This document shows positions 8,306-16,707 of a stretch of 64,000 nucleotides of DNA, in pieces. The stretch comes from Candidatus Faeciplasma pullistercoris (GTDB taxonomy: Bacteria; Bacillota; Clostridia; Oscillospirales; Ruminococcaceae). Numbering within the stretch: the stretch's first letter is position 1; each line of letters opens with the position of its first letter. The notes below the pieces were generated by a model, which saw only the letters and a program-made list of their open reading frames with translations, had not been told where the DNA came from and did not search any database. The translations under genes and the position numbers were made by a program. The DNA lies in the NCBI GenBank assembly GCA_018715525.1, contig DVLL01000010.1, positions 1-64,000 of the forward strand. Reading direction: 5' to 3'.

Positions 8306-8561
8306 GTAAGACCGATTATATGTAACCTCCGGCAGCGCCCCGGCATAAAATAAACTAACGGCAGGCAGTCTGCTTTAGAAAATGCATTGAGGGGATATGC
8401 AGACATCACCGAGCCGTTTTTATATATAGCCGTCACAGAAATATCTTTGGCGGCGTTTTGGTGTTGGGAGAAAAATTATCTGTTATGCAGACTGTAGCTA
8501 AAGCGGGTCAAGTGAGAAAATTGTTTAGTAAATATTTCGCCGGAATTTGAGCTTTTCGGGC

Positions 8562-8590
8562 TTGCATAGCAATTTTATTTGGAGTATAAT
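8562..8590 (+). promoter_or_regulatory. promoter of rpe
   Basis: TTGCAT (8562-8567), 17-bp spacer, TATAAT (8585-8590), 31 bp before the rpe start. The 250 bp between the giant RNA terminator and this promoter hold nothing else I can name. Confidence 0.75.
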
Positions 8591-8621
8591 TACCGTGAAT
8601 AGTTATAAGGAGAGAAATAAA

Positions 8622-9269
8622 ATGAACATACTTATCAGTTCTTCTATCCTTTCCGCTGATTTTGGCTTTCTGTCCGCTGAGCTTGACCGCTCCATTGACG
8701 CCGGCTGCGATCTTATACATTTTGACGTAATGGACGGACATTTTGTACCAAACCTGAGCTATGGAGTCCCTGTGCTAAAGTCTCTGAAAAAATATTCGAG
8801 GCTTCCCATGGATGTCCATCTTATGATAACCAACCCGCTCGAGTATATAGATAAGTTTGCCGATGCCGGGGCGGATATAATTACCTTCCACGCCGAGGCA
8901 AACGGCAACCCGGAAGAAATAATAGAGAAAATTCACTCCCGAGGTATCAAGGCTGGCGTATCCGTTAAGCCCAAGACTCCGGTGTCGGTGATTTATCCGT
9001 ATCTGGACAAGCTTGACATGGTGCTTGTGATGACGGTTGAGCCCGGCTTTGGCGGTCAGGGCTTCATGTATGACATGCTTCCAAAAATAAAGGAGCTCAG
9101 GAATAAGCTTGATTCCATGGGGCTTGCAACTGATATAGAGGTAGACGGAGGAATAACGGACAGCACGGCTCCGCTGGTAAAGGAAGCGGGAGCAAACGTA
9201 CTTGTTTCCGGCTCATATCTTTATAAAGCCGAGAATATGGCTCAAAACGTCAAAAAGCTTCGTGGATAG
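8622..9269 (+). CDS. rpe: ribulose-phosphate 3-epimerase
   Basis: Interconverts D-ribulose 5-phosphate and D-xylulose 5-phosphate in the pentose phosphate pathway; cytoplasmic (beta/alpha)8 barrel. 215 aa, normal length. Motifs: SSSILSADF near the N-terminus, HFDVMDGHFVPN with metal-binding His/Asp, HLMITNP, the signature MTVEPGFGGQ, and EVDGGI with the second catalytic Asp. The start ATG follows AAGGAGAG. It has its own promoter and appears monocistronic. The pentose role fits the xylan-degrading GH8 enzyme at 18.7 kb. Confidence 0.95.
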   Translation: MNILISSSILSADFGFLSAELDRSIDAGCDLIHFDVMDGHFVPNLSYGVPVLKSLKKYSRLPMDVHLMITNPLEYIDKFADAGADIITFHAEANGNPEEIIEKIHSRGIKAGVSVKPKTPVSVIYPYLDKLDMVLVMTVEPGFGGQGFMYDMLPKIKELRNKLDSMGLATDIEVDGGITDSTAPLVKEAGANVLVSGSYLYKAENMAQNVKKLRG

Positions 9270-9588
9270 AAGAGCTATACATAATCTCTCCATGCTCGCA
9301 GAAAAGCCGTTTGTAGTCTTTTCCTATGAATACCCGCTCCGAATGCTCACATATCAGCGGAAGCAGGGGAGGGACGGCTCGTGTGGGAATTGACGTGCAA
9401 AGATAGTAAAGGCCTCCGAGCTTGACTTGCGCTTGGACGTACTTGGAAAGAATAGTTACAAGATTTTTGAGCTCGTTCATGGTGGACGCACAGCAGCATA
9501 GATCCATTATTGCGGGCCAAGCCGCAAGCCTGACCCTTTTTTGGGGTGGGATGCCCGAGGGTTCGGATACTTCGGAAATAAATATCAC
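9250..9588 (-). CDS. unrecognised small protein, uncertain
   Basis: 112 codons on the minus strand with a good ribosome site (GGAAGGGTG before the ATG). Its end overlaps the rpe 3' end by 20 bp in convergent orientation. The protein is cysteine-rich in places (DLCCCAST, ICEHSERVF, FCEHGEIMY), with two CEH triplets about 20 residues apart, which could bind metal. I do not recognise a family. The 375 bp between rpe and the Rnf-like genes hold nothing else obvious, so either this gene or an untranslated spacer fills it. Confidence 0.4.
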   Translation of the reverse strand: MIFISEVSEPSGIPPQKRVRLAAWPAIMDLCCCASTMNELKNLVTILSKYVQAQVKLGGLYYLCTSIPTRAVPPLLPLICEHSERVFIGKDYKRLFCEHGEIMYSSSIHEAF

Positions 9589-9644
9589 CCTTCCGTGATT
9601 TAATTGTTTTATGTTTTGAGTGGTGCTTTTGGTTTTATTGAAGG

Positions 9645-10793
9645 ATGGTGAATAAGATTAACTCAGTCTCCTCAGTTTCAGACAGAGCAGAGCTTCAGCG
9701 CTTTGCAAGGCTTACTGTCTTTCTTGTCGCGCTCAATGTGATGGCGTTCTACTACTACGGCTACAGAGCTGTCATAATATCGCTTTTGTCAGTAGGCGTC
9801 AGTCTGCTGACCGAGTATATATGCTGTACATTAACCGGAAAAAAGTTTGACATCAAGGACACTTCTCCGGTTGTATCGGCGATGATACTCGCCCTTTTGA
9901 TGCCGGCGTCTGTGTCGTACATGGTTGTAGCTTTCGCAAGCGCGTTCATGATATCCGTCTGCAAGTTCGCTTTCGGCGGGAACAACAATCTTATTTTCAG
10001 TCCTGCCGCGGTGGCGTATGCGTTTTCCGCGTTGACATGGTCTAATAATGTGCTCAGATTTCCGTCTCCCGTTCCTTTCGGTCAGCTCCCACTATGGACG
10101 GAGGTTACGGACGGATTGAGCTATTCTTTCACGCACTACGCCGACATTTCGCTCAGCTCGGCAAGCTACCTTGATATAATCTGGGGCAAGCTTTCAGGGC
10201 CTATGGGAACGATGAGCGTGGTAATAATTATAATTTGCGCTGTTTCCTTGTACTTTTTCAGGGACATACCCGGTACCGTACTGTTCAGCGGGGTAGCGGT
10301 CAATGTGCTGCTGTTTGTGATATTCCCGCTGACTGCTACAGGCTGGACTGCCGTAATATACGCTATGACCACCGGTTCATTTATGTTTGTTTTAGTATTC
10401 ATGGCGTGTGATTTTCGCTTTGCCCCCAAAAGAGCCTTCGCGCAGATTTTGTACGGCGGTATTTTTGCTTTGCTGTCATATCTTTTGAGAAGGTTTTCAG
10501 GTCTGGAGACCGCCGCGATATTTTCACTTTTGATAGTGAGCATATTTTCTGCCGAGCTTGATAAGCTTGACGTGCAGCTGACAAGGCTTATTTACTTCCT
10601 GCGCAAGAAAATAGGCAGTTTTATTGTATATGTTGGTAAGAGGACTAAATCCGGACAAACGGACTTGACGGATAGGAATGCTGAGCCGTTATCAAGCGGC
10701 GCAGATCAGCCGGGCGACGATTCGGAAAATGCGGGGAACATCGCCGGAAGTGATGAAGCCGCGTCGGGGCTGAAGCCTGAAAGCGCCGGATGA
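9645..10793 (+). CDS. RnfD/NqrB-like membrane protein
   Basis: 382-residue polytopic membrane protein of the RnfD/NqrB family, which in Rnf/Nqr complexes carries covalently bound FMN and takes part in ion-coupled electron transfer. About 9-10 membrane segments precede a hydrophilic tail (from about residue 330) rich in Ser/Gly/Ala/Asp. The flavinylation region, normally S-G-A-T or G-E-T-S, reads SGPMGTMS here, so the usual Thr position is doubtful. First gene of a three-gene Rnf-like set; the next two follow closely. No rnfB, rnfC or rnfG is adjacent. The start codon at 9645 follows GAAGGATG. Confidence 0.78.
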   Translation: MVNKINSVSSVSDRAELQRFARLTVFLVALNVMAFYYYGYRAVIISLLSVGVSLLTEYICCTLTGKKFDIKDTSPVVSAMILALLMPASVSYMVVAFASAFMISVCKFAFGGNNNLIFSPAAVAYAFSALTWSNNVLRFPSPVPFGQLPLWTEVTDGLSYSFTHYADISLSSASYLDIIWGKLSGPMGTMSVVIIIICAVSLYFFRDIPGTVLFSGVAVNVLLFVIFPLTATGWTAVIYAMTTGSFMFVLVFMACDFRFAPKRAFAQILYGGIFALLSYLLRRFSGLETAAIFSLLIVSIFSAELDKLDVQLTRLIYFLRKKIGSFIVYVGKRTKSGQTDLTDRNAEPLSSGADQPGDDSENAGNIAGSDEAASGLKPESAG

Positions 10794-10842
10794 TGCGCGT
10801 AACATGGACGCATTGCGAAATCTAAGTGAAAGGAGTGGCAGC

Positions 10843-11460
10843 ATGAACGAAAACAGCCGCGTGAGCGTCGCCGGAAAGGAAGCGTTTCTGACGTCAAACG
10901 CTCTTTTGTCGAGCGGGTCTATAATTGCGCCTGCGGTAGTTGTTGCGACCGGATTTATGCAGTCGCTTGCGCTCTGCATAGTTTTCAGTATAGTTACATA
11001 TGTTACGATTGCGGTCTGCTCCTTTGTGCCAAGAAAACTGGTTTACACCGTTCGTATTATATTATACACCTTTGTCGCGTCTTTAGTGTATGTACCTGTT
11101 TCCATAATGATGGAGGGCATAATGCCTGTCCAATACGCCGCGCTGGGAATATATGCGCCGCTTTTGATTACAAATTCGCTTATAACAGTCAAGGCGGAAG
11201 CAAAGTTCTACCGCCTGAAAAGAGATTATATGCTTGAGCTCGCCGGCTTTTATGTCTTTGGCTACGATATAGCACTTTTGTTCTTCGGAACGGTTAGAGA
11301 GCTTCTTGCCAACGGCGGACTTATGGGCTCTCGTATTTTGCCGCTTGCCGTTCCGTCGATGTCAACCGTTTTCGGAGGATTCATGCTTTTGGCTGTTATG
11401 AGCGCATTGTTCAGATGGATAGTGAGGCTATCTATTAAAAGAGGGGAGCAGCCTAAATGA
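10843..11460 (+). CDS. RnfE/NqrD-like membrane protein, cluster ligands lost
   Basis: 205-residue protein with about six membrane segments, homologous to RnfE/RsxE: GIYAPLLITNSLITVKAEAKF matches the family segment IPLIVTNCIVVGRAEAF region by region. In that match the cluster Cys is Ser, and in the N-terminal segment (IIAPAVVVAT against GLCPLLAVT) the other Cys is Ala. So neither of the two cysteines that help bind the intramembrane [2Fe-2S] centre is present. GTVRELLANGGLMGSR keeps the family REIIGNGTL-type motif. ATG 10843 with AAAGGAG is preferred to ATG 10804. It overlaps the next gene by 4 bp (ATGA). Confidence 0.78.
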   Translation: MNENSRVSVAGKEAFLTSNALLSSGSIIAPAVVVATGFMQSLALCIVFSIVTYVTIAVCSFVPRKLVYTVRIILYTFVASLVYVPVSIMMEGIMPVQYAALGIYAPLLITNSLITVKAEAKFYRLKRDYMLELAGFYVFGYDIALLFFGTVRELLANGGLMGSRILPLAVPSMSTVFGGFMLLAVMSALFRWIVRLSIKRGEQPK

Positions 11461-12035
11461 ACTTGATTTTGCAGACTCTTCTCGCTTCGCTTGCGGCAGT
11501 AACCGTAGAAAACGTAATTTTTACAACTGCATTTGGTACAAGCACGCTTATCGAGCTTACAAGGAAAAAGTGGAATATTCTTTCCTTCGGAGGATTTATA
11601 ACGGCTTTCGCTGTGTTTGGCAGCATTTTATCCTGGCTCTTTGAGAAGGTTATGCTACAAAACAGCATAGCGCAGAGGTTTATGCCGTCGGTGTACATTC
11701 TCTCGATAGGAATCATCTATATTTTTACGCTTATAGCTATATGGCTGATATCAAAGAACGGCTTCAAAAAGCTAAAGAAATATGTGCACCTTTCTGCATT
11801 CAACTGTACGGTGCTGAGCGCGCTTTTTAACAATACGATAACAGGCGCAGAGCTGCCACAGAGGATACTCTATTCGGCTCAGATAGGAATAGGCTTTGCC
11901 TTGGCAGCATACGTCTTCTCTGTGAACTATAACAAGTTGAACTCAGAGGACATACCGTCGGCGTTTTCCGGATTTCCGATATATCTTTTGTACATAGGAA
12001 TAGTTTCAATGATAGTCTACGCCGTCGGCTTCTAA
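11457..12035 (+). CDS. RnfA/NqrE-like membrane protein, one cluster ligand lost
   Basis: 192-residue six-helix protein of the RnfA/RsxA family. ENVIFTTAFGTSTLIELT aligns with the family VNNFVLVKFLGLCPFMGVS; the Cys becomes Ser29. HLSAFNCTVLSALF keeps the second Cys (Cys117) of the family TTNCAVLGVAL segment. The C-terminal part (IGIGFALAAYVFS... DIPSAFSGFPI) follows the family closely. Translationally coupled to the RnfE-like gene by ATGA overlap. With partner RnfE, only one of four expected cluster cysteines remains in this complex. Confidence 0.8.
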   Translation: MNLILQTLLASLAAVTVENVIFTTAFGTSTLIELTRKKWNILSFGGFITAFAVFGSILSWLFEKVMLQNSIAQRFMPSVYILSIGIIYIFTLIAIWLISKNGFKKLKKYVHLSAFNCTVLSALFNNTITGAELPQRILYSAQIGIGFALAAYVFSVNYNKLNSEDIPSAFSGFPIYLLYIGIVSMIVYAVGF

Positions 12036-12058
12036 GCCTTCACTAAGGAGATAGCAGC

Positions 12059-13306
12059 ATGTCAAATAAAAGGTACAAGGTAAAAAAGGACAAACCGATT
12101 TTTAATACTCGCAAGCAGGGCAGCTCTCTGCTTGGGATAATTATAATGGTGATTTTGCTTGCCGCGCTCGTATTTGTAGGTTACAGCGTTGGCAAGCCTA
12201 TACTGGAGTATTTCAGCGGCGAAAGCGACAGCCCTTCTTCCCAGCAGGGGGACATGCCTTCGGTAACAGACCGGACGGACGCGACAACACCCGTATCTAC
12301 CGGCTCTGAAGATGAAACCGACAGGACGGAGCAGGAGGAAGAGGAGCCTGAAGTCGCGCCGGTGAGAAAAAACATACTCTATATCAGCTATCCGCAGGAT
12401 GTTGTCTTCTCGGCTTCATACGAGAGTATGATACTGTCCCGGCTCGAGTCAGAGGATATGTCAGGCTATTACGGCGTTTGCATAGACCTTGTTCTTGACG
12501 GCGGAGAGGTTACATATCAAAGCGAAAACACAACCGCCATAGAATCAGGCGCGGTGATAGCGGGCGGCATATCAGATCTTAAGATGATTGCGGACGCTAT
12601 AAGGGAAGCGGGACTTGTTCCGTATGCGAGGGTGTCGGCTCTGAGCGATCATATTGTTTCCTGGTATGACAAGAGCACCAGCTATATGTTTGAAAATTCA
12701 GACTCAAGATGGCTTGATAACACCGCGGCAAGCGGCGGAAAGCCGTGGCTTTCGCCGTTCAGCAATAGCTCTCGGGAGTATATGAACGCCATTTGCTCAG
12801 AAATTTCGGAGGCGGGCTTTGTCGGAATGATAGCCGGCGAGCTTGAGTTCCCGCCGTTCAGAAGTACTGATCTAAACTATATCGGTCAGTCAGTAAAGGA
12901 TGAAAACAGATATACCGCGCTGGTTGACTTCTCGTCCGGAATGAGAGAGTCATTCGGCGAGGGAAACGAGTTTTATATCGAGGTCTCCGCGAGGGATATA
13001 ATAGCGGGCAGCGACGAGATACTTACAGCTCCGGACAGCCTTCCGACAGATACGGTGTATGTCAGATTCGACCCCGACGAGATCGGGGTGAGAGTCTCGA
13101 AAGAAGACGGCGGCGAGGTTTCGTTCGAGGGCTTAAACGAGGTTTACCTGCTTAAAGCAGTGTTTATGCGTGTAAACGACAGCTTGGAGGGCTCCGGTCT
13201 TAATATAATTCCACTGATTTCGGGCGTGGAGCTTACCGACGACTTCTACGACATGCTCAACGAGATAGGCTACTCCGATTCCCTGGTGATAATTAGTCAG
13301 AATTAA
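12059..13306 (+). CDS. membrane-anchored putative glycoside hydrolase (DUF4015-like)
   Basis: 415-residue protein with a basic N-terminus, one membrane helix (about residues 22-44), a Ser/Thr/Glu-rich linker (45-105) and an extracytoplasmic domain from about residue 110. The domain pattern (KNILYISYPQDVVFS..., YYGVCIDLVLDGG, GLVPYARVSALSDH, WLSPFSNSSREYMNAICSEISEAGF) resembles the putative glycosyl hydrolase family DUF4015, a TIM barrel with YVRFDPDEIG-type strands. Substrate unknown. It starts 23 bp after the RnfA-like gene behind AGGAGATAGC and is likely in the same operon. This hints that the membrane complex and an envelope function belong together, but that is inference. Confidence 0.6.
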   Translation: MSNKRYKVKKDKPIFNTRKQGSSLLGIIIMVILLAALVFVGYSVGKPILEYFSGESDSPSSQQGDMPSVTDRTDATTPVSTGSEDETDRTEQEEEEPEVAPVRKNILYISYPQDVVFSASYESMILSRLESEDMSGYYGVCIDLVLDGGEVTYQSENTTAIESGAVIAGGISDLKMIADAIREAGLVPYARVSALSDHIVSWYDKSTSYMFENSDSRWLDNTAASGGKPWLSPFSNSSREYMNAICSEISEAGFVGMIAGELEFPPFRSTDLNYIGQSVKDENRYTALVDFSSGMRESFGEGNEFYIEVSARDIIAGSDEILTAPDSLPTDTVYVRFDPDEIGVRVSKEDGGEVSFEGLNEVYLLKAVFMRVNDSLEGSGLNIIPLISGVELTDDFYDMLNEIGYSDSLVIISQN

Positions 13307-13404
13307 GCTGCATCACACACCGTAATAATTTCGCAAGACATATATTGTTCAGATTATATAAGATCAATGGTCACCTGCGCTTTGGCGAATTGCACATGAG
13401 GGCA

Positions 13405-13445
13405 AAATGGCATCCTGCTGATTTTAGGAACAGGATGGATTTTTG
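13405..13445 (+). terminator. weak intrinsic terminator
   Basis: CATCCTG ... CAGGATG stem with a 13-nt loop, followed by GATTTTT. It sits about 100 bp after the operon. Nothing else is seen in the 265 bp before the glycosyltransferase remnant. Confidence 0.4.
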
Positions 13446-13571
13446 CAGATTTGCTTACGATTTTTGGCAATCGGCGTACAATCTGTGTGACATGGTGTGG
13501 AAATGCGCTGTCACTTCGTGGGAAGCTTTAGCGCCATTATTCACATAAGACGGTTAAAGAGGTAGATAAGC

Positions 13572-14522
13572 GTGTATTCGGTCAAATATAGCATAATTAT
13601 GCCTGCGCATAATGCCGCAGAATACATGTCAAGAGCGATGGACAGCATTCTCATACAGCAAAATGAAAAATATTCCTATGAGATCATAGTAATTGACGAT
13701 GGCTCAACGGACGACACTGCAAAAATAGTGCAGTCATACTGTTCAAAAAGGGTGACTCTCATTCACGCCGACCACTGCGGCCCGTGAAAAGCAAGGGAGA
13801 TAGGTCTGCAAAATGCTACAGGTGAATATGTTCTCTTCATAGATGCGGACGACTATGTATATCCGCAGTATTTTGAAAGAATAGACGAAAGTATTTCCGA
13901 CGATGTTGATCTTCTCGAGTTCGGGTATTATAACGAGCAGACAGGAACAAATATTGTTCCCCATAGGCTCAGAAAGCGTATGTCCGTGCTTTCCAATTTT
14001 ATGTACGAGCCATATGGCTACCTTGCCGCGATGTGGTCAAGAGTGATAAGAAGGTTGTTCGAGGGTGTAGAGCATTCTAAGGCAATCTATACTGAGGATT
14101 ATTATGTTCTTTATCAAATCTATCGGAAAGAGCCGACAATCAAAAAATTAGACGACATATTGTATTACTACTGCAAAAACAGCAATTCAATTACTAACGA
14201 TTATTCGGACGAGAGCAAGATAAAAGGAAACGCCATAGCGAGCCTTGACGTTGGAACCAGCCTTCTTGAGCGGTTTGCCGACAAAAGAGCGGAACAAAGA
14301 CGTCTTGAGGCTTACATATGCCTGACCTGTGCAGGAGTATATTCTCTTTATAATCGGTATGGCGTCACCGACGGCAAAGCTGAATTTGTGAGAATATTCA
14401 GAAAGCATGTCAGCTTAGGCGCATTTATGGTCTCCGGCTTGATACCAAAGATGGTGATTTTGATTTTTGGCTTATCGCCTAAGCTTCATTCAAAGCTGTC
14501 ATCGTTGATAAATCACCGATGA
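13572..14522 (+). pseudogene. family 2 glycosyltransferase broken by one in-frame UGA
   Basis: The reading frame starts at GTG 13572 (ribosome site AAAGAGG) with a clear GT2 N-terminus: YSIIMPAHNAAEYMSRAMD, then EIIVIDDGSTDDTA. A TGA at 13785-13787 falls in the conserved segment GP-(G/S/A)-xAREIGL, directly before KAREIGLQNATGEYV. Reading continues in the same frame through LFIDADDYVYP (DxD-like metal site) to TAA-like stop 14520. A single G-to-T change from GGA would explain the stop. UGA is a normal stop elsewhere in the window, and no strong stem follows the codon as a selenocysteine element would need. So this is called a recent pseudogene or a sequencing error. Confidence 0.7.
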
Positions 14523-14529
14523 GGCTGAT

Positions 14530-14553
14530 GCGGGCAATATGCCCGCTTTTTTG
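14530..14553 (+). terminator. intrinsic terminator after the glycosyltransferase remnant
   Basis: GCGGGC-AATAT-GCCCGC followed by six T. Confidence 0.85.
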
Positions 14554-14591
14554 TATAAACCGCCGGTAGAGAGAATTAAACCTACGGTCGG

Positions 14592-14620
14592 TTGCTCTTT
14601 TCAGGCGGGAGTGCTATCAT
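14592..14620 (+). promoter_or_regulatory. promoter of the XRE regulator
   Basis: TTGCTC (14592-14597), 17 bp, TATCAT (14615-14620) with TGC upstream of the -10. Confidence 0.6.
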
Positions 14621-14656
14621 AGAAGCAGACTGAATGAGGGGAGAAAGTTACATTCT

Positions 14657-15088
14657 ATGGAACAGACTATCGGAAATCTTATAGCGGAACACAGAAAAAG
14701 ACTTGGATACACTCAGTCCGAGCTTGCCTCGCGTTTAGGAGTTACGGATAAGGCGGTGTCTAAGTGGGAAAGAAACCTGTCCTGTCCGGACATAAGCCTT
14801 CTGCCTAAGCTTTCCGAGCTGTTCGGAATATCAATAGACGAGCTGATGCATGGAAAGTCTTGCTGCGAGGATAGCATAGAGGAGCCGAGTCGGAAGATAG
14901 GGCTGCCGTCAGGAGCGGCGGAAACCGTGAGAACGGTGCTTACGGCTGTAGCCACGGCGATGGGAGTCGCGACCGCGGTGCTGTCTCTGATGGGCAGCAT
15001 AGAAACCGAAAATGCCTCCGTGCTGCTCGGAATAGGGCTTGCCTGCGCAGGAGCGGCAATGCTGTCTCGCGGAAAGACGGACGAATAA
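14657..15088 (+). CDS. XRE-family regulator with C-terminal membrane segments
   Basis: 143 aa. An N-terminal helix-turn-helix of the XRE type spans residues 5-60 (IAEHRKRLGYTQSELASRLGV, KAVSKWERNLSCPDI, SLLPKLSELFGISIDELM). After a short linker two hydrophobic stretches follow (about 85-110 and 116-133), suggesting membrane attachment. Target genes unknown. It stands alone between two terminators. Confidence 0.85.
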   Translation: MEQTIGNLIAEHRKRLGYTQSELASRLGVTDKAVSKWERNLSCPDISLLPKLSELFGISIDELMHGKSCCEDSIEEPSRKIGLPSGAAETVRTVLTAVATAMGVATAVLSLMGSIETENASVLLGIGLACAGAAMLSRGKTDE

Positions 15089-15110
15089 GAATAAGCTGGT
15101 ATTAATAAAC

Positions 15111-15158
15111 AGAGAGCCTTCCGGCACAATAGCTTGGAAGACTCTCTATTTTATATTT
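15111..15158. terminator. terminator between XRE gene and spoIVA
   Basis: AGAGAGCCTTCC (15111-15122) with GGAAGACTCTCT (15136-15147), then ATTTTATATTTT on +; GTTTATT on the other side. It probably serves both converging units. Just after it, AAGGAGG precedes a four-codon ATG-TGG-TTA-GCA-TAG frame of unknown meaning. Confidence 0.7.
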
Positions 15159-15212
15159 TAAGGAGGATTTTATGTGGTTAGCATAGCTGTGCGGGCTATA
15201 TATGACTTTTGA

Positions 15213-16691
15213 TTAGATGAGCAGGCAGATAAGCCCTGAGCAGCCCTCGTTGATTATGCGCTCTACGGCTTCTCGCAGCTTTTCCCTTGCGTCATCAGGC
15301 AGACGGTAGAGCTTGGAGTGAAGTCCCTCATTGACAAGCTCGGACAGAGACTTGCCGAAAATATTTGTCTCCCAGATCTTTGACGGATCGTCCTCAAAGT
15401 CGCTCATAAGGTAAGATATAAGCTCCTCGGACTGCTTTTCCGAGCCGACTATCGGCGCGACCTCGGCGCCGATATCCGCCTTGATAAGGTGTATTGAGGG
15501 GGCGTTTGCCTTGAGCCTTACTCCGTATTTACCGCCCTGCCGGATTATCTGCGGCTCATCGAGGCTCATTTCATACTGCTCCGGCATCACTATGCCGTAG
15601 CCTGTTTCGTTTACCTGCTCGAGTGCCTGAGAGAACTTATCAAACTGCTTCTTAAAGCTGACCAGCTCTAAAATCTTTGGCATGAGCTCATCCTCTCCGC
15701 GCAGGGTTATGCCGGTCTCCTCGCTGAGAATTTTATAGAACAGCTTGTTGTCCAGACTGACGCTCAGCCTACATACTCCCGTGCCGAGATCAACCGAACT
15801 TATCTCTGAGCCTGCGACATCCTCGCACTCTGCTATTGCATCGGAAAGCTTGCGTACGTCTCTGATGTATTTGACGTCGAGCGCAGATTGCTTTATGCCG
15901 TCGAACAGCTCGTTTTTGAGCCAATGACCCTTCCGAAGCGAATTTACCCACCTCGGCATGCTTACATTTATCTCTTTGACCGGGAAGGCGTATAAAAGCT
16001 CCGATAGGATATTTAAGATATCCTCCTTTGTCATGGTGAGGCAGTTTATTGGCAGTACGGTCACGCCATAGCTTTCCTGCATGCTCTTGCAAAGAGTAGC
16101 TGCTTCCTCAGAGCGCTCGTTTTCGGTGTTCATGAGGACTATGAACGGCTTTCCGATAGACTTGAGCTCGTCTATGACACGCTGCTCGCACTCGGCGTAC
16201 TCGTCGCGCTCGAGGCCGGTCACGCTTCCGTCTGAGGTTACGACCACGCCTATGGTCGAGTGCTCGGTTATCACCTTCTGGGTGCCTATTTCTGCCGCCA
16301 TGTTAAAGGGTATTTCAGAGTCAAACCAAGGAGTTCTTACCATCCTCGGGGCGTCGTTTTCTATGTAGCCCATTGCGCTGGGCATGATATAGCCTACGCA
16401 GTCTATCATCCTGACGTTTACGGTGGCGATGTCGTCTAAGCTGACAGCTACCGCCTCCTCAGGTATGAACTTTGGCTCGGTGGTCATTATCATTTTTCCG
16501 GCGGAGGCCTGAGGAAGCTCATCCACCGCCCGCTCTCTCATATATGCTTCCTTGATGTTTGGTATTACGAGCGTCTCCATAAATCTGCGAATAAACGTAG
16601 ATTTTCCGCTTCTGACGGGACCCACTACGCCGATGTAGATATCCCCTCCGGTTCGCTCTGATATGCTTTTGTAAAGGTTGTCAGTTGTCAT
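15213..16691 (-). CDS. spoIVA: stage IV sporulation protein A, spore coat ATPase
   Basis: 492-residue ATP-hydrolysing protein that polymerises on the forespore surface and forms the base of the spore coat. The Walker A motif GPVRSGKS is at residues 24-31, inside the highly conserved N-terminal block (GVVGPVRSGKSTFIRRFME). The protein also has the family C-terminus rich in LREAVERIINEGCSGLICLLI-type sequence. Length matches SpoIVA. It is the second gene after sipL (16 bp apart), coupling the two interacting coat proteins. Expected to be expressed in the mother cell under sigma-E. Confidence 0.96.
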   Translation of the reverse strand: MTTDNLYKSISERTGGDIYIGVVGPVRSGKSTFIRRFMETLVIPNIKEAYMRERAVDELPQASAGKMIMTTEPKFIPEEAVAVSLDDIATVNVRMIDCVGYIMPSAMGYIENDAPRMVRTPWFDSEIPFNMAAEIGTQKVITEHSTIGVVVTSDGSVTGLERDEYAECEQRVIDELKSIGKPFIVLMNTENERSEEAATLCKSMQESYGVTVLPINCLTMTKEDILNILSELLYAFPVKEINVSMPRWVNSLRKGHWLKNELFDGIKQSALDVKYIRDVRKLSDAIAECEDVAGSEISSVDLGTGVCRLSVSLDNKLFYKILSEETGITLRGEDELMPKILELVSFKKQFDKFSQALEQVNETGYGIVMPEQYEMSLDEPQIIRQGGKYGVRLKANAPSIHLIKADIGAEVAPIVGSEKQSEELISYLMSDFEDDPSKIWETNIFGKSLSELVNEGLHSKLYRLPDDAREKLREAVERIINEGCSGLICLLI

Positions 16692-16707
16692 TATTTTGCT
16701 CCTTATA

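Noticed and set aside
6072-8325. Short frames in the giant RNA (6072-6287, 7796-8117 minus; 8056-8325 plus)
   Set aside because: Short, overlapping, no ribosome sites, no protein-like sequence; they run through predicted helices.
13785-13860. Selenocysteine at the in-frame UGA of the glycosyltransferase
   Set aside because: No good hairpin right after the codon, and the position is normally Gly/Ser/Ala and not a redox Cys.
15167-15181. Four-codon frame (M-W-L-A) behind a perfect AAGGAGG
   Set aside because: Likely a leftover ribosome site after gene loss; it lies after the terminator with no gene following in that direction.
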